Below the pieces are notes generated by a model. That model did not search any database and had not been told where the DNA came from. It saw only the letters and a program-made list of their open reading frames with translations. A program made the position numbers and the translations under genes. 64,000 nt of DNA from an uncultured bacterium (GTDB lineage: Bacteria; Myxococcota_A; Polyangia; Polyangiales; Houyiibacteriaceae), in the NCBI GenBank assembly GCA_938024995.1, contig CALJDU010000012.1:1-64000 (forward strand), read 5' to 3'. How positions within the stretch are numbered: the stretch's first letter is position 1; the number at the start of each line of letters is the position of its first letter. Positions 42,981 through 54,050 of the stretch are shown one piece after another.

Positions 42981-44903
42981 GTGGCCACGAGCTACTCCCG
43001 CGTTGGACCGTTCAAGATTGAGCGACGACTCGCCGTCGGCGGGATGGCCGAGGTGTTCCTCGCGACCACTGCGACTCCCGCGGGCGGGAACCGATCTGTT
43101 GTGGTCAAGCGCATGCTTCCGCACATCGCAAACGACGAGCGCAACCGTGCGCTCTTCCGACGTGAAGCAAGACTCGGCGCGTTCATCAAAAACGCGAACG
43201 TCGTCGAGGTCCTCTCGCTCGGCGAAGGCGAAGACAACCTTCCCTATCTCATCCTCGAGTACGTCCCAGGGTGCGATCTCTTCCGCCTCATGCGTTCGCT
43301 CCGACGTGATGGTTGGAAGCTCGACCCCGCGCTCTCTGCATACGTCGCGCGCGAGATCCTCAAAGGCGTACGCGCGGTCCACGAAGCGGTCGACGACAAA
43401 GGCAAACCGCTCCGCATCGTTCATCGCGACCTCAGTCCGTCCAACATCTTTTTGTCGGTGCACGGAGACGTGAAGGTCGGCGACCTCGGCATCGCCCGCG
43501 CGGAGGAGTCCACGCAGGACGGTGGGTCCACCGGCAAAGGGAAGCTCGGCTACCTCTCGCCCGAGCAAGTCTTGGGACACGACACGACCGCGCGTTCGGA
43601 CCTCTTCGCGTGCGGCGCGATCATCTCCGAACTGTTGATCGGCGACCCGCTCTTCGCAGACGAGAGCGAGCTCTCCATGCTGATCGCGATCCGCGACGCG
43701 GACATTTCGCGTCTCGTTGAAGCAGGTCGCGCGCTCCCGCTGGGTCTCGCGTCGATCGTGTCCTCCGCGCTCACCAAAGATCCCGCGGACCGCGTCGCGT
43801 CGGCCGCGGAGCTCCACGATCAGCTCGAAGCGTTTGCGACCTTGCCGGAAGATGAGGCGCGCTCGATGTTGCGTTCGCTTGTCTCGCGCGCGAGCGGGGA
43901 CGAGCCGCCACAGACCACCCCCCTCTTCGACGTCAGCGCCTACGACCGCGCGCTTCGCACCCCCGCGACCATCAGCATGCCGCCGATGATGTACATGATC
44001 CGCGCGGCTGGTCGGACCTTCAATCCGATGACGTACGCGCAGCTCGTCGAGGCCATCGCGACCGGTGAGATCGGGCTCTCAGACGAAATCGCGGAGGGGC
44101 TCGGAACGTTCCAGCCCATCTCGGCTCTCCCGGGCCTCGCGCGTCACGTGCCGATGTCGACCCTCGCCCCCGAGCCTTTCAACCAAGGGGACCCCAACAG
44201 CCCGGCGCGCTCGTTCGATATGGACGGCGGAGGCTTCGTGACCGCGCTGGCTTGGTGCGCCGCGCATCGCGAGAGCGGGCTCCTCACCTGCGCGCACTCG
44301 GGCGTCCAAAAAGAGGTCTACGTTCAAGACGGCGTCCCGCGCTTCGTGTCGAGCAACATCGCCGGAGAGCTCCTCGGTGAGTTCCTTGTTCGCAAACACA
44401 TCATCGGTCGCGCCGAGCTCGACCTGGCGCTCGCGGTGCTGCCGCGTTACGACGGCCAGCTCGGAGAGGCGTTGGTTGGCCTCGGCTTGGTCGAAGCGGT
44501 CGACATGTTTCGCCTCATCGCGGACCAGGTAAAAGAGAAGGTCCTCGACCTCTTCCGCTGGACCCGCGGGAGCGCCCTCTTCTTCCGCGGCGTGGAAGCC
44601 CCGCCCAACAAGTTTCCGGTCGGTCTCAACCCCTGGGCGCTCCTCGACCAGGGCGTCGCCCGGCGCGCGGCCGAAGAATATCCAGACGCGACCATCGACC
44701 CGGCCGCGCTGGTGCGGCGCTCGGCCTCGCATGAAGAGGTCGACCTCCCGGAGCCCGCCGCGGCGCTCTTATCCAAGCTCGACGAGCAGGCCCCCCTCCC
44801 GGTCTCGACGCTGAGCGAAGCGCTCGGGAAACCGATCGCAGAGACGACGCGCGTGGTCGTGGTGTTGGCGCACCTTGGTGTGATTGACGTCGCGCTAGCT
44901 TGA
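42981..44903 (+). CDS. serine/threonine protein kinase with GYF_2-like and DUF4388-like C-terminal domains
   Basis: 640 residues from a GTG. Residues 10-290 form the kinase domain: GGMAEVFLA, Lys43 in VVVKRM, HRDLSPSN (148-155), DLG (168-170) and SPEQVLG. The usual Lys of HRDLKxxN is Ser here, which is common in myxobacterial Pkn kinases and does not imply inactivity. Residues of about 340-395 (MYMIRAAGRTFNPMTYAQLVEAI) resemble a GYF_2 domain. From about 415, FVTALAWCAAHRESGLLTC, VYVQDGVPRFV and LGEFLVRKHIIG match DUF4388. No TM helix, so probably cytoplasmic. Likely a signalling kinase whose tail binds other proteins. Confidence 0.9.
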   Translation: MATSYSRVGPFKIERRLAVGGMAEVFLATTATPAGGNRSVVVKRMLPHIANDERNRALFRREARLGAFIKNANVVEVLSLGEGEDNLPYLILEYVPGCDLFRLMRSLRRDGWKLDPALSAYVAREILKGVRAVHEAVDDKGKPLRIVHRDLSPSNIFLSVHGDVKVGDLGIARAEESTQDGGSTGKGKLGYLSPEQVLGHDTTARSDLFACGAIISELLIGDPLFADESELSMLIAIRDADISRLVEAGRALPLGLASIVSSALTKDPADRVASAAELHDQLEAFATLPEDEARSMLRSLVSRASGDEPPQTTPLFDVSAYDRALRTPATISMPPMMYMIRAAGRTFNPMTYAQLVEAIATGEIGLSDEIAEGLGTFQPISALPGLARHVPMSTLAPEPFNQGDPNSPARSFDMDGGGFVTALAWCAAHRESGLLTCAHSGVQKEVYVQDGVPRFVSSNIAGELLGEFLVRKHIIGRAELDLALAVLPRYDGQLGEALVGLGLVEAVDMFRLIADQVKEKVLDLFRWTRGSALFFRGVEAPPNKFPVGLNPWALLDQGVARRAAEEYPDATIDPAALVRRSASHEEVDLPEPAAALLSKLDEQAPLPVSTLSEALGKPIAETTRVVVVLAHLGVIDVALA

Positions 44904-44987
44904 CGTTCGAGCGACCCGCGGCTAACTGCCAGAGGCGATCGGAGCGCGCTCGCGCAGCCCCACCGGACCGATCGGGAAAGCGACGAG

Positions 44988-46583
44988 ATGGCGAACTTTA
45001 GGGTCCTGGCCGCGGACAAACTGAGCAAGAAGGGCCTGAAGGTCCTTGAAGACGCCCCTGGCTTTGAGGTCGACCACAAGACCGGTCTCAGCGAGGAAGA
45101 GCTCTGCAAGATCATCGGAGAGTACGACGGCTTGATCGTCCGAAGCGCGACCAAGGTCACGCCGACCCTCCTTGAGCACGCCAGCAAGCTGAAGGTCGTG
45201 GGTCGCGCGGGCATCGGCGTCGACAACATCAACCAACCCGCCTGCAGTCAGCGCGGCGTGGTCGTGATGAACACCCCCACCGGCAACGCGGTCACCACCG
45301 CAGAGCACGCGCTCTCCTTGATGGACGCGCTCTCCCGAAAGATCCCGCAAGCGGTCGCGTCGATGAAGGCCGGCAAGTGGGAGAAGAGCAAGTTCAAGGG
45401 CCGCGAGAAGTGGAACAAGACGCTCGGCATTGTGGGCCTCGGCAACATCGGGCGCATCGTCGCCGATCGCGCGCAGGGCCTCCGGATGAAGGTCATCGCG
45501 AGTGACCCGGTCGTGGAGCCGGAACTCGCGGCGGAGCTCGGTGTTGAGCTTGTCGACTTCGACACGCTCCTTCAGCGCGCTGACTTCATCACGCTGCACG
45601 TCCCGGCGATCCCGGCGACGCGTCACCTCTTCAACGACGCGGCGTTCAAGCGCATGAAGGCCGACGCGCTCTTGATCAACGCCTCCCGTGGCGGCGTGGT
45701 CGACGAGGCCGCGCTCTGCCGCGCGATCGAGAACAAAGAGATCGCTGGCGCGGCGATGGACGTCTTCGAGAAGGAGCCGATCGATCCCGAGCACCCGCTC
45801 CTTCGCCTCGACGAGGTCATCTGCACGCCGCACCTCGGCGCGTCGACCATCGAAGCGCAAGACCGGGTCGCGGTTGAGATCGCGCACCAGATCATCGCGT
45901 TCCTCTCCGAAGGCACCATTGAAAACGGCGTCAACGTCGCCTCGGTCGCGGGCGACTCCGCCGCCAAGATGGCGCCTTACTTCGGGCTCGCGCGTCGCCT
46001 CGGCGCGCTCGTCGCGCAGCTCGGCGCGGGTGAAGCGGTCCGCGAGATCCGCTTCACCGCGACCGGTGAAGTCGCGCAGCTCGGCGTGAAGCCCATCGCG
46101 GCAGAAGGCCTCGGTGGCTTCTTTGAAAAGACCCTCGGCGAGCCGGTCTCGGCGATCCGCGCGCCCTTCGATGCGAAGGACCGCGACATCAAGCTCGCGT
46201 ACATCGAAGAAGAGGCGGACTCGATCCGCTCGACCACGCTCCGCGTGACGCTCACGACCAACGACGGCATCCACACCGCGACGGGGACGCTTGGCAAAAA
46301 CGGCCAGCCTTGGTTGGTCGGGCTTGAGGGCTACGACATCGACGCGGCCATGGCCAAGAGCGCCATCGTGATGCGCAACAACGACCGTCCCGGTGTCATC
46401 GGCGCCGTCGGCACGCTCCTCGGCAGCAAGGGCATCAACGTCTCGCGCATGCAGGTCGGGCTCGACGACAAGACGAACCTGGCGCTCGCGCTCTGGAGCG
46501 TGGACACCGACGTCGCTGACGACGCGCTCGAAGCGCTGCGCAAGCTTGAGAACGTTCAGTCCGTTCTCTACGTCACGCTCTAG
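44988..46583 (+). CDS. serA: D-3-phosphoglycerate dehydrogenase
   Basis: 531 residues, the long type I form. First enzyme of serine synthesis; oxidises 3-phosphoglycerate with NAD. Residues 1-310 are the catalytic/NAD domain (GRAGIGVDNIN, GIVGLGNIGRIVADRA, NASRGGVVDEAAL, HLGASTIEAQ with catalytic His in CTPHLG). Residues 320-450 form the intervening ASB domain, and 455-531 an ACT domain (MRNNDRPGVIGAVGTLLG) that allows serine feedback. It is followed by hisZ six bases later and purA, giving an amino-acid/purine operon. All catalytic residues are present. Confidence 0.97.
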   Translation: MANFRVLAADKLSKKGLKVLEDAPGFEVDHKTGLSEEELCKIIGEYDGLIVRSATKVTPTLLEHASKLKVVGRAGIGVDNINQPACSQRGVVVMNTPTGNAVTTAEHALSLMDALSRKIPQAVASMKAGKWEKSKFKGREKWNKTLGIVGLGNIGRIVADRAQGLRMKVIASDPVVEPELAAELGVELVDFDTLLQRADFITLHVPAIPATRHLFNDAAFKRMKADALLINASRGGVVDEAALCRAIENKEIAGAAMDVFEKEPIDPEHPLLRLDEVICTPHLGASTIEAQDRVAVEIAHQIIAFLSEGTIENGVNVASVAGDSAAKMAPYFGLARRLGALVAQLGAGEAVREIRFTATGEVAQLGVKPIAAEGLGGFFEKTLGEPVSAIRAPFDAKDRDIKLAYIEEEADSIRSTTLRVTLTTNDGIHTATGTLGKNGQPWLVGLEGYDIDAAMAKSAIVMRNNDRPGVIGAVGTLLGSKGINVSRMQVGLDDKTNLALALWSVDTDVADDALEALRKLENVQSVLYVTL

Positions 46584-46589
46584 CGATTG

Positions 46590-49131
<2,542 letters not shown>

Positions 49132-49235
49132 GCCATCTTCTGGCCTGCGTGCGCAAGTGCGAGTCGCGCCCGCACAAAACCGGAGCGTCACCGAGCGGAA
49201 GAACAACTGTCACACCTGCGAGGTAACCCTGGCAC

Positions 49236-49673
49236 GTGAGGTTCAATCTAGACGGCGAGCTCGTGTTCACACTGATGCTTGTGGTGCTCGGCATGCTCGC
49301 GGGCGCGACGCTTCACCGCCGCTACATGGCCTGGCGCCGGACCCGCGCGCTTCGTCACGGGGTTCGCGCGGAAGGGAGAGCCGAACGCTTGCTCAACAAG
49401 CGTGGCTTCAAGGTCATCGCGCGCCAGCCTGAGCGTACTTGGTACCCGCTGGTCGACGGCAAGAGCACGCCGATCACGGTGCGCGGCGACTTCCTGGTTC
49501 GGAAGAAACGCCGTGAGTTCCTGGTGGAGGTCAAGACGGGCGCGTCCGCCTCCCTTCAGGTCGCGGTGACCCGGCGGCAGTTGCTCGAGTACGCGTGCGT
49601 CTTTGAGGTCGACGGGCTGTTTCTGCTCGACGCCGACCGCGACACCTTGGTCCGCGTCGACTTCGGAATCTGA
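49236..49673 (+). CDS. membrane-anchored protein with PD-(D/E)XK nuclease-like fold
   Basis: 145 residues from a GTG (a GAGGT site lies about 12 bases upstream). An N-terminal TM helix (VFTLMLVVLGMLAGATL) is followed by a domain with GRAERLLNKRGFKVI, then TVRGDFLVRKKRREFLVEVKTG, i.e. the D-...-E-x-K core of PD-(D/E)XK nucleases, as in YraN. It faces the cytoplasm if the N-terminus is out, or the periplasm if in; topology is uncertain. It stands alone after purA. No restriction-modification partner is present. Confidence 0.7.
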   Translation: MRFNLDGELVFTLMLVVLGMLAGATLHRRYMAWRRTRALRHGVRAEGRAERLLNKRGFKVIARQPERTWYPLVDGKSTPITVRGDFLVRKKRREFLVEVKTGASASLQVAVTRRQLLEYACVFEVDGLFLLDADRDTLVRVDFGI

Positions 49674-49676
49674 GCA

Positions 49677-49700
49677 GCATCCACTTATCGAAGTGGATGC
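49677..49700. other. perfect stem-loop between two genes
   Basis: GCATCCACTT-ATCG-AAGTGGATGC: ten-base arms with a four-base loop, immediately after the stop of the nuclease-like gene and seven bases before the ATG of the next gene. No U-run follows, so it is not a clear intrinsic terminator. It might be a weak terminator or leader structure for the peptidase gene. Confidence 0.55.
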
Positions 49701-49706
49701 ATAGCC

Positions 49707-50450
49707 ATGTCGCTTTCTTGGGGGAGCCGCGCCGGTTCGGTACTCCAAGGTGTGCGTCTCTCGCGCCACAGAGCACCGATTTGTCTCGCGCTCGCTTTGA
49801 GCTGCGCCGCGCTCTGCGTGCTTCCCGTCAGCCCAAGCGACGCGCAGCTCCCGTGCTTGTCTTCGCCGATCACGGTCGCGCGCGCGAAGGGGACCATTCG
49901 CGAGGTCACGCGGCTTTCGCTCACGCTCTGCGATGGTCGTCCCAACTTCGGCGCGCTGAACGCCCTCTCCATTGTGGCGCGCGCGCGTGACGTGGACCGG
50001 CCGCGCCGGAACGTGCTCCTCGGGTTCATGCGTACCTCAAGCGCCGCGACGCTACGGGACTACGTCGCGCCGGGGCTCCGGCGGCTTCATCCCGGACTGC
50101 TGGTACGCATCCAAGCGATCGCCAACGCGTTTCCCGGGCGACCGATCCACATCGTGAGCGGCCACCGACCAACCGCGCGCCAGGGCAGCCGTCATCGCAT
50201 CGGTCGCGCCGTCGATATGCGCATCGCCGGGGTGCACCGGAGGATCGTCGCGGGGGTCGCCCGAAGGTTCCCCGCCACCGGCGTTGGCTACTACCCGAAC
50301 AGCACGTTCACCCACATCGACGTGCGTCATCGTCATGCGTTCTGGACCGACTGGAGCGGACCGGGCGAAGAGCCGGACTATGGTGACTACCCCACGCGGT
50401 CTCACACGCAGGGCCGAACCGCGAGCGACCGCTACATCATGATCCGCTAA
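49707..50450 (+). CDS. M15-type/DUF882 (YcbK-like) peptidoglycan peptidase
   Basis: 247 residues. A signal peptide ends around SPSDAQ. The C-terminal part matches DUF882/peptidase M15: RPIHIVSGHRPTARQGSRHRIGRAVDMRIAGV, then GVGYYPNSTFTHIDVR. The zinc ligands are the His and Asp of SRHRIGRAVDM and the His of THIDVR. Such enzymes cleave peptidoglycan cross-links or act as LD/DD-endopeptidases in the periplasm. The 3' end overlaps the minus-strand propeller gene by 14 bases. Confidence 0.87.
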   Translation: MSLSWGSRAGSVLQGVRLSRHRAPICLALALSCAALCVLPVSPSDAQLPCLSSPITVARAKGTIREVTRLSLTLCDGRPNFGALNALSIVARARDVDRPRRNVLLGFMRTSSAATLRDYVAPGLRRLHPGLLVRIQAIANAFPGRPIHIVSGHRPTARQGSRHRIGRAVDMRIAGVHRRIVAGVARRFPATGVGYYPNSTFTHIDVRHRHAFWTDWSGPGEEPDYGDYPTRSHTQGRTASDRYIMIR

Positions 50451-52884
50451 AGAACTCAGCGACCAGGTTGGAGCTCTGATCCCCCGGCCCGCTCACCGAC
50501 GCTTCCTCGAGAGCCCCGCCGGAGCGGACGCGAAGCGCTTCGACAGCGGCTGGTGGCGCCTCGAAACGCCCGTCCTCGCGCTCGAACCAAAAGCCTACGT
50601 CGTCTTCAACCTTCACGCGCCGGATCACCAGCCGCGCTTCATCCGCCACGCGAATCACAGTGGCTTGATCGCGCTGCATGAGCGCGACAAACGCACCGTT
50701 TCGCGAAGGCGCGACCCCGAACACCCGATCGCAAGCTTGTCCGAACGAGCGTACCTGCGCGCCACCTTCGTCCAGGTGCGTCAAGGCGCCCGCGGCGCAC
50801 GCGAACATCCCGCCGTCAAAGACCCCGACCTCCGCCCCCACAGGGAAGCGCGCGACCTCGGCACCGGTCGCGAGGTCGAGCACCTCAACCCCGTCCGCGC
50901 TCTTTCGGATCAGCCGCCCTCGCGCTTCGTCGAGCAAGATCGAGATCGCGCTCGAAGCGAAACCCTCACGAGCGAACCGTTCCTCTCCACCGGACGTGAA
51001 GACGCGCAGTGACCGGACGTCGTCGCGCTCGGTCTCCACCGCGACGACGCTCGTTCCGACCGCCGACTGCGTCGCTCGCGCTGGGATCGTCAACCGCTCG
51101 CGACCGCTGCGCGCCGCGAAGAGCACCGTGTCTTCCCGGCCGCGGGCCAAGAAGAGGCGCCCGTCGCCGGTGAGCCCTGACGCAGCGGCCCACCCGTCGC
51201 CGAACCGGTGCATCACGCGTCCGGTCCGCGCGTTGAACGCGACCGGCGCGGCGCTCCCGGCGACCACGACGATCCGCCCGGCGTCGTCCATGTCGAACGT
51301 GCACCCTTCTTCGTCCGGGTAGATACACATCTCAGTGGTGTCGTCCAAGCGAAGCCGGATCGGCCGCCGGTTCCGCGCGACCATCAACTTCCCTTGTTTC
51401 ACGATGACGTGCGCACCGCTCCGGTTGCTGTGAATGAGCTGCACCTCGCCGAGCGCGGGACCGCACCGATTCGCCAGCGCCGCGGCGCGAGCATCTTCGC
51501 TGCTGCCCTGACCGCCGCACTCGAGCTGGCCCACCCCTGAGTCATCGAGGGGAACCACGAAGCCGCGGCCGTAGAGCGCCACGCCAGCGTCGAGCGGGGC
51601 CGCGCCCCACAAGCTGATGAGGCGCCCCGACGCGACATGGTGCTCCTCGTCGAGATCGTCCCACGCGCGAAGCGAGAGCCCGCCGTTGCTGCTCACCGCG
51701 ATCCGATCGCCGGACGCACTGATCGCCGGAAGCGCTCCGGACCCATCTCGCTGTTGGACGACCTCCCCGCGTTCGATGAACTCCAGCTGCCTACCCTGAA
51801 AACGGACCCCACGTTGCAGGTCCGCGCTGAACTCCGCCCCGCCCTGTCCGTCGAGCGCGGTCGCCGTCCCGTCACGCTCAAACAAGATCACTCGTTCTCG
51901 GAAGCGCGGCCCAAGCGCGACCAAGAGCCGGGTTCCATCTACCGAGAATCGCGCTCGCCCGACCGGGCCGGAGACGCCCTCGGGGAACGCGAAGCGCGCG
52001 CGTACGGTTCCGTCGAGCTCCGAGATCAAGACGCTCTCAAACTCTTCGCCGGCTGCACCTTGTCGGTCTGCGCCCGCGACAGCGAGGAGCGCTCCGCCCG
52101 GGTGGACCGCGAGGAGCCTGCCCGCGCGCTCCTGCAGGTTCGACTCATTTTCTGGGAGCAGACGCATCAACGACGCTTGTCCGCGACGTCTACAGCTCAG
52201 GAGCGTCACGCCGCGCGCCGGGAAAACCTCATTACATGTCACGGGGATCTCCGTTCGCGTCATCACGTTCGTACCGCGGTCTTGGACAACGAGCTCCGCG
52301 CGCTCCTCACTGGACCGGCGCTCGATCCAAGCCAGCCGGGTGGGAGACAGCCAGCTCACCTTCGTTGCCGAGCTGCCTGGCCGCGCCACCGCTGCCGCCC
52401 CGAGCATGCCGGTATCGAGGTCGAGGACTTCCACCTCGCTCTGTTGCCCAAGGCCTTGGGTCGCGGAGATCGCGACGTGACGTCCGCTTGGGTCAAAAGC
52501 GATGGTGTAGTTGCGCTCGGAGCGCACCCAAACGCGGCGAGCGAAGACGACGTCAAAGGTCCGTGACGAGACGACCAGGACGGTCCCGTCCACCGCGACC
52601 ACCACGAGGAGGGGGCGAGTGGGATGAAACGCCATCTCGATCACCTCGCGCCCGAGCGAACTCGAAAGGACGCGCTGAGCGCTCCCTCGCGCACCAGCGT
52701 CCTCAGAAGCGGGAGACGTCTCCACGGACACCTCTGGCAACGTAAAGCGCACCGGCTCCGAAGGTGACGTGGGTTCCTCCACGACGTCGGCTCTGGGCAG
52801 CGTTCGCGCGTTGGTCTCCGCGCCGCCGCAGGCGCAAAGAACGAGCATCGCCGCGATCAGCACGGTTACTTGGGGGGACTTCAT
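50437..52884 (-). CDS. beta-propeller lipoprotein (WD40-like)
   Basis: 815 residues from the ATG at 52884, which has GAGGAGT about six bases upstream; the longer frame (start 52926) would add 14 residues before the signal peptide. The lipobox reads LVLCAC. Residues of about 90-750 alternate short beta strands with motifs like PLLVVVAVDGTVLVVSSRTFDVV, FDPSGRHVAISA and FSVDGTRLLVALG, typical of two WD40-like propellers. There is no catalytic motif. It is probably a protein-binding scaffold at the outer envelope. It converges on the peptidase gene. Confidence 0.75.
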   Translation of the reverse strand: MKSPQVTVLIAAMLVLCACGGAETNARTLPRADVVEEPTSPSEPVRFTLPEVSVETSPASEDAGARGSAQRVLSSSLGREVIEMAFHPTRPLLVVVAVDGTVLVVSSRTFDVVFARRVWVRSERNYTIAFDPSGRHVAISATQGLGQQSEVEVLDLDTGMLGAAAVARPGSSATKVSWLSPTRLAWIERRSSEERAELVVQDRGTNVMTRTEIPVTCNEVFPARGVTLLSCRRRGQASLMRLLPENESNLQERAGRLLAVHPGGALLAVAGADRQGAAGEEFESVLISELDGTVRARFAFPEGVSGPVGRARFSVDGTRLLVALGPRFRERVILFERDGTATALDGQGGAEFSADLQRGVRFQGRQLEFIERGEVVQQRDGSGALPAISASGDRIAVSSNGGLSLRAWDDLDEEHHVASGRLISLWGAAPLDAGVALYGRGFVVPLDDSGVGQLECGGQGSSEDARAAALANRCGPALGEVQLIHSNRSGAHVIVKQGKLMVARNRRPIRLRLDDTTEMCIYPDEEGCTFDMDDAGRIVVVAGSAAPVAFNARTGRVMHRFGDGWAAASGLTGDGRLFLARGREDTVLFAARSGRERLTIPARATQSAVGTSVVAVETERDDVRSLRVFTSGGEERFAREGFASSAISILLDEARGRLIRKSADGVEVLDLATGAEVARFPVGAEVGVFDGGMFACAAGALTHLDEGGAQVRSFGQACDRVFGVAPSRNGAFVALMQRDQATVIRVADEARLVIRRVKVEDDVGFWFEREDGRFEAPPAAVEALRVRSGGALEEASVSGPGDQSSNLVAEFFSGS

Positions 52885-53071
52885 CGGGTACTCCTCGGCG
52901 TGCACACGCCTTCGCTCGAATCTCACTTACAGGCGCTCGCGTTCCGCGTTTCTAACCAACCTACCGGACTGTGTTTTCTATTCCGCGCCGCCGGCGCCAT
53001 CGCCGCGTGTTCTCCGCTGCGCTCCCGAACACGCGCCTGAGCGCCTGTGCGGAAACGATGTCCACCGCGAT

Positions 53072-53989
53072 TCAGTAGCGCGGGACGCTGCTGTCCACTT
53101 CGCGGGACCAGGCGTCGATGCCGCCCGCGACGTTGAACACCTGCGCGAAACCCATCCGAAGCGCATGCTGCGCAGCCGCCTGACTGCGGCCGCCGTGATG
53201 GCAGTGGAAGACCAAGACGGTGTCTTTGTCGAGCGACTCAAGACGCGCCTTCCCCGCTTCGTCGAGCAGGACCGTTCCGGGGATGCTCGCGGTCGCACGT
53301 TCCTCCGCAGAGCGCACGTCGAAGACCTCCATCGGCTTACCCTCATCGAACCAGGTCTTGAGCTCCGCCGGCATCACCGCGCGGACCTTCGGCGGCTCGT
53401 TCGGGTTGTCGATCTTGAAGCCTTCGCCGTTCGGACCCTTCACGAAGTCGATGGTCATCCCATCTGCGCGACGGGCCGAGGCGCGGTCGAACAGAAGCGC
53501 GATCTTGTCGGTCTCGACGACCAGGTCGTTCTCCGATGGCTCCGCGAAGTCCATCCCATACTCGAAGCGGCCGCTGATCTCGACCCGCACCGAAGGGCGC
53601 CCATCTCCGTCGAAGAACTCCATGAAGGCATTCATGGCGGTTTCGGTCATGGTCACCTCTGGCGCGACCACCTCGACCCGCTTGACGCCCAGCACATCGG
53701 CGAGCTCACCGGTCTGGTTCATCTCGGTCACGATGTCGCAGCCGCCAACGAACTTCCCGCTCACGTAGAGCTGCGGGATCGTAGGCCAGCTCGAGAACTC
53801 TTTGATGCCTTGCCGGATCTCGGGATCCGCCAGGACGTTGACCGTCTGGTAGCTGGGCAAAAAGTCATCCAGCGCCGCGACCGTCCGCGCCGAGAACCCG
53901 CACTGGGGTTGTGCCCGAGAGCCCTTCATAAACAGGACAACAGGGTGGGACTTGACCAACTCGGCGATCTTTTCGTGGACGTCACTCAT
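53072..53989 (-). CDS. CGFS-type glutaredoxin, A-type-like and rhodanese triple-domain protein
   Basis: 305 residues from the ATG at 53989; the open frame extends far upstream over a divergent gene and is not used. Residues 1-105 are a monothiol glutaredoxin (Grx4 type) with KGSRAQPQCGFS (Cys30), used to bind or move iron-sulfur clusters. Residues of about 108-200 resemble an A-type carrier (IscA/HesB), with MTIDFVKGPNGEGFKIDNPN, but the three cluster-binding Cys are missing. Residues 210-305 are a rhodanese with active-site Cys263 in VFHCHHGGRS and a GGIDAW end. Likely cytoplasmic, linked to iron-sulfur or sulfur transfer. The triple fusion is unusual. Confidence 0.88.
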   Translation of the reverse strand: MSDVHEKIAELVKSHPVVLFMKGSRAQPQCGFSARTVAALDDFLPSYQTVNVLADPEIRQGIKEFSSWPTIPQLYVSGKFVGGCDIVTEMNQTGELADVLGVKRVEVVAPEVTMTETAMNAFMEFFDGDGRPSVRVEISGRFEYGMDFAEPSENDLVVETDKIALLFDRASARRADGMTIDFVKGPNGEGFKIDNPNEPPKVRAVMPAELKTWFDEGKPMEVFDVRSAEERATASIPGTVLLDEAGKARLESLDKDTVLVFHCHHGGRSQAAAQHALRMGFAQVFNVAGGIDAWSREVDSSVPRY

Positions 53990-54050
53990 CGTGGCGAGCC
54001 TACCGCAGCACGGACCGCAAGCAAGCACGCTTCGTGTGCTACGTTGATGC

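Noticed and set aside
42981..44903. Pseudokinase because HRDLK is HRDLS.
   Set aside because: This Ser is frequent in myxobacterial kinases and the Lys, Asp, Asn and DLG residues are all intact.
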